8,192 nucleotides of DNA from Methanomicrobiales archaeon (GTDB taxonomy: Archaea > Halobacteriota > Syntropharchaeia > Alkanophagales > Methanospirareceae): the NCBI GenBank assembly GCA_003160755.1, contig QEXZ01000072.1, positions 1 through 8,192 of the forward strand. The letters are read 5' to 3'. This document shows, piece after piece, positions 1 through 5,215 of the stretch. The translations under genes and the position numbers were made by a program. Within the stretch, counting starts at the first letter, position 1, and every line of letters begins with the position of its first letter. Below the pieces are notes generated by a model. The model did not search any database and was not told the origin of the DNA. It was given only the letters and a program-made list of their open reading frames with translations.

Positions 1-89
1 TGTTTATCTAAATCTACAAATTGCTTCTGTATTCCCTTTATCTTCGCCCTTAGTTCCTCAGACAGGTCCACGGCAATAAATGCTCTCAT
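1..89 (-). CDS. thpR: RNA 2',3'-cyclic phosphodiesterase / 2'-5' RNA ligase family protein, N-terminal part only
   Basis: Only the first 29 codons lie in the window; the gene continues beyond base 1. The translation begins MRAFIAVDLSEELRAKI, the characteristic first strand and helix of the LigT/ThpR branch of the 2H phosphoesterases (a typical start is MRxFIAxxLxxExxxxL). Known members hydrolyse 2',3'-cyclic phosphates on RNA ends or ligate tRNA halves in vitro through two HxTx motifs. Those motifs would lie beyond the window edge, so catalysis cannot be confirmed. The ATG is the first start available and sits directly at the family's conserved N-terminus. No strong Shine-Dalgarno is visible, only an A-rich leader with GAAAAAG. 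It lies 100 bp downstream of uppS on the same strand and may have its own promoter. Confidence 0.8.
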   Translation of the reverse strand, partial: MRAFIAVDLSEELRAKIKGIQKQFVDLDK

Positions 90-142
90 AACACTTTTTC
101 TTTTTTTATAAAAAAACTTTTTTGCAAGCAAAAACCTTTACT

Positions 143-155
143 AAAAATATAAAAT
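143..155 (-). promoter_or_regulatory. Possible TATA box for the ThpR-family gene
   Basis: On the minus strand this reads AATTTTATATTTTTAG-like sequence, with a TTTTATAT core. A start about 25 nt downstream would give a leader of roughly 35 nt before the ATG at 89. A second element, the perfect palindrome TTTTTTATAAAAAA around 101-115, lies only about 18 nt from the ATG and is too close to act as its TATA box. The whole gap is AT-rich, so chance matches are likely. Confidence 0.3.
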
Positions 156-167
156 TCTTTGGTAAAG

Positions 168-186
168 CTTTTCTTTCTAAGAAAAG
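168..186 (-). terminator. Hairpin just downstream of uppS, possible terminator
   Basis: CTTTTCTT and AAGAAAAG form a perfect 8-bp stem with a 3-base loop, starting 3 nt past the uppS stop. On the minus strand it is followed by T-rich sequence, with a TTTTATATTTTT tract at about 143-155 and T7 runs near 111-117, as seen at archaeal poly-T termination sites. A direct copy of TAAGAAAAGG occurs at 178-187 and 191-200. A further small hairpin, TTTTTGC/GCAAAAA, lies at 119-134. The stem is AT-rich, so the T tracts may matter more than the hairpin. Confidence 0.4.
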
Positions 187-189
187 GTT

Positions 190-1119
190 TTAAGAAAAGG
201 TCTGGATTAGTTGTACTATTCTTGAGAGTGTATGCTGTCTTTTCTCCTCTGCACGCTCTTGATATGTTCTTACAGCCCTGAGCATGTCTATTCTTCTGAA
301 CTCAGGCCAGAAAGGGGCGCAGAAATAAGCTGCGCATTCGTTCCCTAACGCCTGCCATGGCACGAAATTGCTCAATCTCTGCTCGCCACCTGTTCTTATT
401 AACAAGTCTACACTCGTTTTCGCTCCCGAAGCAGAGCCAGCAGCGGAGGCAGACGAACCATTTTCTATCTCGCTTACATATAAATGCTTTGCTATCGTCG
501 CTTCATCTATGTCCTCTGGAGCTAACAACCCTCGTTTTACCATATTCGCTATTATATACGCCGAATCAACTATCTCCATCTTGCCACTATACGCCACGGC
601 AATGAACAACTTAAATTTGTCGTAATGCGCAGTTGCATTTTCGGCTTTTCTTATCGCCTCTCTTACTGTTTCGGGCAGCAAATTGACATTACCTATTGCT
701 TTCACCCGCACACCATTCTTATGAACCCTTTCATCTCTGCTTATCTTCCCAAACTCTTTTCGCATCAGTGCAAATAACTTCTCTTTTTCCTCATCCATCC
801 TGCAAAAGTTCTCGATAGAAAAAGCATAAATCGTGAGCTGCTTTATTCCAAGCTCAAAACACCAATCAATCACGCGCTCCGTTATCCCCGCGCCATAGAG
901 ATAACCCTCCTCCGTTGAAATTCCTATCCTCTTCGCATACCTTCTGTTCCCATCCATGATTATCGCTACATGTTCGGGCAAACTCCGTGCTAATATCCTC
1001 TCTTCCAGTAATCGCTCGTAATCGCCATAAACCCGGTCTTGCAACCTGCTGCGTATCGCCGCCGCTTTGCGTAGTGCACGGAACTTCATTCCGCTATTTC
1101 TTGTCGTTGTCGTCATCAC
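190..1119 (-). CDS. uppS: Cis-prenyltransferase (polyprenyl / undecaprenyl diphosphate synthase family)
   Basis: This enzyme condenses isopentenyl diphosphate in the cis configuration onto an allylic primer to make the long polyprenyl diphosphate. In archaea that product becomes the dolichol-like carrier for glycan transfer at the membrane. The 309-residue product shows the family blocks in order: HVAIIMDGNRRYAKR (residues 50-64, catalytic Asp56), TIYAFSIENFCR (96-107), AVAYSGKMEI (174-183, YSG where bacteria have YGG) and DLLIRTGGEQRLSNF (238-252), followed by PFWPEF (269-274). An N-terminal extension of about 45 residues before the first block is usual in archaea. Oddly, a Gly/Ser/Ala-rich insert (residues 221-234) precedes the last block. 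The start is a GTG followed directly by ATG, eight bases after a G7 tract. It lies 16 bp behind DP1, so it is probably co-transcribed with it. Product chain length cannot be read from the sequence. Confidence 0.93.
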   Translation of the reverse strand: MMTTTTRNSGMKFRALRKAAAIRSRLQDRVYGDYERLLEERILARSLPEHVAIIMDGNRRYAKRIGISTEEGYLYGAGITERVIDWCFELGIKQLTIYAFSIENFCRMDEEKEKLFALMRKEFGKISRDERVHKNGVRVKAIGNVNLLPETVREAIRKAENATAHYDKFKLFIAVAYSGKMEIVDSAYIIANMVKRGLLAPEDIDEATIAKHLYVSEIENGSSASAAGSASGAKTSVDLLIRTGGEQRLSNFVPWQALGNECAAYFCAPFWPEFRRIDMLRAVRTYQERAEEKRQHTLSRIVQLIQTFS

Positions 1120-1127
1120 GTCTTCAT

Positions 1128-1135
1128 ACCCCCCC
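1128..1135 (-). promoter_or_regulatory. G7 ribosome binding site of uppS, abutting the DP1 stop codon
   Basis: On the minus strand the DP1 stop TAA (1138-1136) is followed at once by GGGGGGGT, then 8 bases, then GTG-ATG. The tract can pair with the 16S 3' end through G-U wobble and supports the GTG/ATG pair over Met11 (1087-1089), which has only weak purine sequence before it. The arrangement suggests translational coupling from DP1 to uppS. Confidence 0.6.
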
Positions 1136-2776
1136 TTATCCTGCTTCTGCTATGCTTCCGCTTCTACGTTCGCTTCCACTTCCAGTTCCGAAGTCCATCA
1201 CCTTCGTTTCCATTTTACAAAGCTCTACAAGCGTTGCGCAGCCGGGAACAGGATTTATATCCCTCTTTTTTTGATACGGTGTTTGTGATTGCCATGTCCC
1301 GGAATTTATAAGTAATACGTCTCGATATTTAGAAATACCAACCGTATGGACGTGTCCACACAGGAATATATCAGGAACAGGGTCAATAATTCCATAATCG
1401 TGCCCATTGGGGATAATAGAGACGACGTTTCCATAGGTGGGTGCAATATGCCGTCGTTTAAGCATCTCGGCCATTACTGCCTCAGGCTGCGAATAATTTA
1501 GCCTCGATACTGAGCCGACAAAATCGTCGTACGATTGCCCATGATAGATCAGGACAAGCCTGCCGCCAATTTTTATGTATGCGGGATTACTCACAAAACA
1601 TGTATTTTCGGGGAAGAGCTGCCTGAGGTGTGCGGGCAATGGCGGTTGTGGTTCTGCATTTCTGACTGCATCATGGTTTCCCGGCGCTATCACCGTATGT
1701 ATATGAGCAGGTAACGCGTGAAAATATCCCGCCGCTATTTTGTATTGCTCATCAACATCCGTAATTGACAAATCCTCCTCCTGACCCGGATACACGCCTA
1801 TTCCATCTACGATGTCGCCAGCAACAACCAGATATGCAATTCCTATGCGTTTGGCTTCCCACTTCAACCACTGCACGAAACTATCCCATGACTCTTCCAG
1901 AAATGTCTTGCTCCCTACATGCATATCCGAGATAAACACCGCATATACGGGTTTTTGTGTCTCGCCAGTTTCTTCTTCCTCCTCCCCCAAGACGCGATAT
2001 TCAGAATCAGGTTTGGAGTTGGATTTGGAGTTAGAGTTGGATTTGAATGGAAGCGCTAATGATGCTTGTGAACTTGAAGAGCGATAAGGCACATCGGGAC
2101 GTATTATTTTATTTGCAAATAAATAGCCCCTATCCGATAAAGAGCCCGTAACGCCTATTATCTCATCGGGTACTATTTCCTCCTGGGGTTGCAGAATAAT
2201 CATGAGCTGCCCCGAGGGGTCTTCCAAATCAACGCGTAGATTTCCTCTTGCCGTTTTGTTTACCGATGAGACCATTCCCACTACGGAAACCTCTTCGCCA
2301 TTCCGTCCGTTGCCTCTGCCGTTTCTTATAAATCGTATCTGCCCACAGTTGTTTAACCTCTGCTTTATCACCCTGCTTATCCTTTCATACCGGTCAAGGA
2401 AATGCGGTAAGAAATCTTTATGGTCAACGTCTCTTCGACTATTGTCAGAGAATGATTTAATTATTGCAGGAGCAGTGGCAGCGGGTAGTGGTGGTGCTTG
2501 CGTTTTTGTGGTGCTTCTTTCTTTTTCTCCAGCAACAGCCCGGCCATTTCTGATAAACTCGGCTATCTGCTCGCCGGAAATCACAAAAGTCGCGGTGTCT
2601 AACGAATTGCTCACGTTTTCTACTATCTCATCGAGACCAAACCGGCATTCAGTTTCGTATCCGCTCAATAGGTCAATTGCTTCTGGCTGTGCTTGAAATC
2701 CCAAATCAGCAAACCTCTTTACTATTTCTATTCCCTTCCTTTTTCTCTCCCCCTCGCCGAGATTCTGCACATTCAT
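1136..2776 (-). CDS. polB: DNA polymerase D (polymerase II) small subunit DP1
   Basis: DP1 is the exonuclease/accessory subunit of PolD, the replicative polymerase of Euryarchaeota; the large catalytic subunit DP2 is not in this window. The 546-residue product has an N-terminal helical region (about 1-80), a low-complexity Pro/Ala/Thr stretch (about 88-105), an OB fold (about 160-228, starting VSVVGMVSSVNK), a Ser/Asn/Lys and acidic linker (233-270), and a calcineurin-like phosphoesterase domain (278-500). All metal-binding motifs of an Mre11-like 3'-5' exonuclease are present: SDMHVGS (Asp284, His286), GDIVDG (Asp321), PGNHD (Asn367, His368), YHGQS (His412) and GHVH (His475, His477). The subunit should therefore proofread, unlike the inactive eukaryotic B subunits. 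The ATG at 2774-2776 has no clear Shine-Dalgarno. It lies 27 bp after thioredoxin and 16 bp before uppS, on one strand. The symbol follows common archaeal annotation for the small subunit; dp1 is an alternative name. Confidence 0.95.
   Translation of the reverse strand: MNVQNLGEGERKRKGIEIVKRFADLGFQAQPEAIDLLSGYETECRFGLDEIVENVSNSLDTATFVISGEQIAEFIRNGRAVAGEKERSTTKTQAPPLPAATAPAIIKSFSDNSRRDVDHKDFLPHFLDRYERISRVIKQRLNNCGQIRFIRNGRGNGRNGEEVSVVGMVSSVNKTARGNLRVDLEDPSGQLMIILQPQEEIVPDEIIGVTGSLSDRGYLFANKIIRPDVPYRSSSSQASLALPFKSNSNSKSNSKPDSEYRVLGEEEEETGETQKPVYAVFISDMHVGSKTFLEESWDSFVQWLKWEAKRIGIAYLVVAGDIVDGIGVYPGQEEDLSITDVDEQYKIAAGYFHALPAHIHTVIAPGNHDAVRNAEPQPPLPAHLRQLFPENTCFVSNPAYIKIGGRLVLIYHGQSYDDFVGSVSRLNYSQPEAVMAEMLKRRHIAPTYGNVVSIIPNGHDYGIIDPVPDIFLCGHVHTVGISKYRDVLLINSGTWQSQTPYQKKRDINPVPGCATLVELCKMETKVMDFGTGSGSERRSGSIAEAG
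2013..2042. repeat. Hexanucleotide repeat in the DP1 linker
   Basis: Five TTGGAG/TTGGAT-type hexamers stand in tandem on the plus strand (TTGGAG, TTGGAT, TTGGAG, TTAGAG, TTGGAT). On the coding minus strand they give an alternating Ser/Asn/Lys stretch (about residues 245-255) in the linker between the OB fold and the phosphoesterase domain of DP1. The unit is a multiple of three, so copy-number change would keep the frame. Confidence 0.7.
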
Positions 2777-2803
2777 CGTTTAAAAGGTTTCTTTTCACAG
2801 CAT

Positions 2804-3292
2804 CTACAGCCATTCTTTTACTTTCGCTTCTAAATACTGTTTCGGCACCGCCCCCTGGACAACGTCCACAGGTTCGCCATGTTTAAAGATGAACAGCGTG
2901 GGTATAGCCATTATCGCAAATTCAGTGGCGGTTTTCGGATTGTCATCCACATTCAATTTCCCAAATACGACTTTACCGGCATATTCCTTCGCCAACTCCT
3001 CTATTGCCGGTGCAATCATTTTGCAAGGACCGCACCAGGGAGCCCAGCAATCCACGACGACCACAGGATATTTTCTTACCGTTTCTACAAAGTTATTGTC
3101 ACCCATCGTCAGTGGCTGGTCTATTGCCCCCAATCCCTTTTTTCCACTCTCTTTCGTTGCTTTTATCTCCTCTTCCATCTCTCTCATCTTTCGCTCCTTT
3201 ATCCTTTCTATCTCCATATCTACATCTATATCTGTACCTCTCTCCTCTCCCGTACCGGCATAACTCGCACGATTTTCTTCTCGTTCTTCCAT
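2804..3292 (-). CDS. trx: Thioredoxin with a charged N-terminal extension
   Basis: A 162-residue protein whose C-terminal 105 residues form a complete thioredoxin fold. It has the strand VVVVDCWAPWCGPC with redox-active Cys87 and Cys90, KMIAPAIEELAKEY, the strand FGKLNVDDNP, and the cis-proline Pro131 in AIPTLFIF. It reduces protein disulfides in the cytoplasm; no signal peptide is seen. The first 55 residues are unusual: very rich in Glu, Arg and Lys, with a probable helix or coiled coil at 26-48. The chosen ATG follows GGAGAAG by about 10 bases. The frame stays open upstream to 3487, but that stretch is basic, unlike thioredoxin, and overlaps the TATA-like elements, so I excluded it. A GTG six codons upstream (3308-3310) is an alternative start. 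It is first in a likely operon with DP1 and uppS. Confidence 0.92.
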   Translation of the reverse strand: MEEREENRASYAGTGEERGTDIDVDMEIERIKERKMREMEEEIKATKESGKKGLGAIDQPLTMGDNNFVETVRKYPVVVVDCWAPWCGPCKMIAPAIEELAKEYAGKVVFGKLNVDDNPKTATEFAIMAIPTLFIFKHGEPVDVVQGAVPKQYLEAKVKEWL

Positions 3293-3327
3293 TTTAAATA
3301 TCTTCTCCACAGTATTAGTTAAGTTAG

Positions 3328-3342
3328 TTTTTAATTTAAAAA
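3328..3342 (-). promoter_or_regulatory. Likely TATA box for the thioredoxin-DP1-uppS operon
   Basis: Minus strand TTTTTAAATTAAAAA. A transcription start about 25 nt downstream falls near 3311, leaving a leader of about 20 nt that contains GGAG before the thioredoxin ATG. Competing TATA-like elements lie further upstream at 3370-3379 (TATATATA) and at 3538-3547, so the assignment is tentative. Confidence 0.4.
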
Positions 3343-3382
3343 TATTGAATTTGACTTTTTTTGGTGTGTGTATATATATGTA

Positions 3383-3455
3383 CCGTATTGTGGTTGCCTC
3401 TAAACGGTCATTGCATCCTTTGAAGGGGGCGTACCGCAGGGACCGTGCAATACGG
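3383..3455. repeat. Nested inverted repeat, possible structured RNA or regulator site
   Basis: CCGTATTG (3383-3390) is the exact reverse complement of CAATACGG (3448-3455). Inside it, ACGGTC (3404-3409) pairs with GACCGT (3441-3446). The two stems nest: one side has a 13-base bulge, the other a single base, and the closing loop is 31 bases. Both stems are GC-containing within an AT-rich intergenic region. On the minus strand the element lies upstream of the thioredoxin start, so it could be an RNA leader, a small RNA or only a DNA binding site. Confidence 0.45.
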
Positions 3456-3636
3456 CGTGTTTTGTAGCCCTTTGTTTGCAATAGCAATCATCCTTCGCTT
3501 GTTCAGCAAGGTCATACTACTCTTCGAAAAGGGCATTTTTATATAGGCTCTTGTTGTATTTAAAGGTAATTGTCCACGCCACAGAAATTACGAATATTCT
3601 ACGCTGCACCCTATTCTATTCCCTATTGGCTATCCC

Positions 3637-5115
3637 CTAATCCGCTTTGGTCTTAGTGCTAAGAGGCACAGAAAAAGCCTTTTCCACTGACGGTCGGTGA
3701 ATGGCATTGTACGAGCAGAAAGGGATTATACGGCGGTCTGGCGTGGCATAGTGAATCCCGCAACGCTTAACCCTTTCCAGATCGAAATTGTAAGCGTCCT
3801 GGAAGTGCATTGCACCGATAAAAAGCGTTTTACGGTGAAACTTCGCAAGAGCTTCTCGATTCCCTATTCCTAGTACACCTTCAAGTAAAGCCAAAGAATC
3901 AAGACCCTTCGGCCCCTTGTCCTTATCTATAAATCTCCTTAACGCTGATGCCAGTCCTGCTATTGCTCTTATTTTACCTACTTTCGACCTGGTCATCTCC
4001 TCTGCTGCACCCCCTAAGAACTCCATAAAACCCTCAACGTCCATGAATTCTGTTATCGGTATAAACTTCCCGTCTTCTACAAACACATACGTTGCGGCGC
4101 CGCAATGGGGATGAACCGTGAATTCCAACTGTGGCACTCCTTTCCACGCCTCTACGAAATAAGAGATGGGAACAACGAAAGGCACGGGATAAAAACTCTC
4201 TTTTGGTATTTCACCGTCTGTTTGCTCTTCCAGGAGCTTCATAAAATCGGGAATCGTTATTCTCCCCTTTTTCCTCTCGGATTCGTTTATTCTTCCTTCA
4301 AAAGCGATGGGTTGTGCATTTACGCCCTTTACAACATCCAGGTTATCCGCCGCAAATCTTACTATGTCGCCCATCTGGTCATCATTCACACCTTTCATAA
4401 GCGTAGGGACAAGCACCACACTATTTAATCCACCCCCTCTGCAACTCTCTATTGCCTTTAACTTCGTTTTTAACGCAGGTATCCCTCTCAATTTCTTATA
4501 CGGCTCTTCGGTCACACCGTCGAACTGCAAATAGACTGTATGCAGGCCTGCTTCTTTTAATTGATGGCAAAACTCTTCGCTTTTCGCCAGTGCTATTCCA
4601 TTTGTCGCTACTTGAATGTGGGCAAATCCGAGTTCCCGTGCCATCTTTACAATCTCCACAAAACCTTCCCTTATTGTTGGTTCGCCACCCGCAAACTGCA
4701 CCGCAGGGCAAGGGGGTGTCTCACTCCTCAGCATTATCATCATTTCCCTTAACTGTTCCATCGTTGGCTCGTAGAGGTAACCTGTGACGGCGGCATTGGC
4801 AAAACAGGTGGGGCATCGCTGGTTGCACCTGTTCGTGAGGTCTATAAGTGCGAGCATTGTCGAACTCGTATGCTCCGGGCAAAGACCGCAATCGAAAGGG
4901 CAGCCCTTGTCCGTCTTTGTGAGTGTGGTTCCAGCCTTGCCTTCGTATCTCCATTTTGCGAATTTGTGATAGAGCGAGGCATCAGACCAGTACACTTCAT
5001 CGAATTCACCGTGCTTCTCGCACTTCTTCTTTATCAGTATCTCGCCGCCCTCGCTTTCATACACTTCGGCGTCTATAACTTCGAGACATTCCGGGCATAA
5101 TGACTTTGTTTTCAT
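3637..5115 (-). CDS. tes: Radical SAM enzyme, tetraether lipid synthase (Tes)-like
   Basis: This 492-residue protein has the architecture I associate with Tes (MJ0619 family), which joins the phytanyl chains of two archaeal ether lipids into C40 biphytanyl chains by radical chemistry. An N-terminal rubredoxin-like part has CPEC (7-10) and KKCEKHG (30-36). A CxxxCxxC set follows at Cys72/76/79 (GCPFDCGLCPEH), then the SAM-cluster motif CNQRCPTC (Cys97, 101, 104) and the SAM-binding FAGGEPT (141-147). Cys338, Cys452 and Cys467 may bind a further iron-sulfur cluster. There is no B12-binding domain, which argues against the ring-forming Grs enzymes. The family was earlier proposed to methylate methanopterin, and paralogues exist, so the substrate is inferred. 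The ATG at 5113-5115 is the first in frame after a stop. A GGAGGGGGGG tract lies 15 bases upstream, rather far. The gene is divergent from the ATPase. Confidence 0.78.
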   Translation of the reverse strand: MKTKSLCPECLEVIDAEVYESEGGEILIKKKCEKHGEFDEVYWSDASLYHKFAKWRYEGKAGTTLTKTDKGCPFDCGLCPEHTSSTMLALIDLTNRCNQRCPTCFANAAVTGYLYEPTMEQLREMMIMLRSETPPCPAVQFAGGEPTIREGFVEIVKMARELGFAHIQVATNGIALAKSEEFCHQLKEAGLHTVYLQFDGVTEEPYKKLRGIPALKTKLKAIESCRGGGLNSVVLVPTLMKGVNDDQMGDIVRFAADNLDVVKGVNAQPIAFEGRINESERKKGRITIPDFMKLLEEQTDGEIPKESFYPVPFVVPISYFVEAWKGVPQLEFTVHPHCGAATYVFVEDGKFIPITEFMDVEGFMEFLGGAAEEMTRSKVGKIRAIAGLASALRRFIDKDKGPKGLDSLALLEGVLGIGNREALAKFHRKTLFIGAMHFQDAYNFDLERVKRCGIHYATPDRRIIPFCSYNAIHRPSVEKAFSVPLSTKTKAD

Positions 5116-5130
5116 TCTCGTTTAACCGTT

Positions 5131-5167
5131 ACCCCCCCTCCGTAATAGTTTAATATAAAAGGGGGGT
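5131..5167. repeat. C7/G6 inverted repeat carrying ribosome binding sites on both strands
   Basis: ACCCCCCCT (5131-5139) and AGGGGGGT (5160-5167) are inverted copies apart from one extra C, with 20 bases between. Read on the minus strand, the first arm is GGAGGGGGGGT, an apparent Shine-Dalgarno for the radical SAM gene. Read on the plus strand, the second arm is GGGGGGTGA, fully complementary to the 16S 3' end if G-U pairs are allowed, just before a TTG at 5171. The loop contains a TATA-like TAATATAAAA. Confidence 0.5.
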
Positions 5168-5173
5168 GAATTG

Positions 5174-5185
5174 CTATATATAAAG
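5174..5185. promoter_or_regulatory. Symmetrical TATA box between divergent genes
   Basis: CTATATATAAAG contains the palindrome TATATATA at 5175-5182. On the minus strand, a start about 26 nt away falls near 5152, giving the radical SAM gene a leader of about 36 nt that keeps its G7 ribosome binding site. On the plus strand the start falls near 5204, about 12 nt before the ATPase ATG. A second element, TAATATAAAA at 5151-5160, could instead drive either gene. Confidence 0.45.
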
Positions 5186-5215
5186 TTAACTAAAAATAAA
5201 TTTAAATTAGAGAAT

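Larger units (their letters stand above)
3293..3636. other. 344-bp stretch with no convincing gene: TATA-like elements and inverted repeats
   Basis: This lies between two minus-strand genes, the end of the radical SAM gene and the start of thioredoxin. It holds several TATA-like elements: TATATATA at about 3370-3379, TTTTTATATA on the plus strand at 3536-3545, and TTTAAATA on the minus strand about 24 nt before an ATG at 3536. It also holds a nested inverted repeat (3383-3455) and a 7-bp inverted pair GCCCTTT/AAAGGGC (3467-3473 and 3528-3534). A 42-codon minus-strand reading frame (3536-3408) starts near the last TATA element but has no recognisable family and no Shine-Dalgarno. No tRNA cloverleaf and no clear C/D-box guide pattern was found. 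Confidence 0.6.

Noticed and set aside
101..117. Palindromic TTTTTTATAAAAAA as the TATA box of the ThpR-family gene
   Set aside because: Its centre is only about 18 bases from the ATG, so transcription would start inside the gene.
2202..2696. 164-codon plus-strand open frame opposite DP1
   Set aside because: It is the antisense shadow of a clear polymerase subunit gene, with no family resemblance and no independent start signal.
2879..3322. Plus-strand open frames opposite thioredoxin
   Set aside because: They are rich in Phe, Ser, Leu and Tyr, as expected from the complement of a Glu/Lys/Arg-rich coding strand, and thioredoxin is unmistakable on the other strand.
3293..3487. Upstream extension of the thioredoxin reading frame to an ATG at 3487
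   Set aside because: The extra 65 residues are basic and unlike thioredoxin, span the TATA-like elements and the inverted repeat, and GGAGAAG precedes the ATG at 3292.
3481..3520. C/D-box guide RNA-like sequence (CTGA followed by ATGATTG on the minus strand)
   Set aside because: The boxes deviate from RUGAUGA and no matching terminal C and D pair with a terminal stem was found.
4452..4787. Plus-strand open frames opposite the radical SAM gene
   Set aside because: Composition and position mark them as shadows; the minus-strand frame carries all the cysteine motifs.
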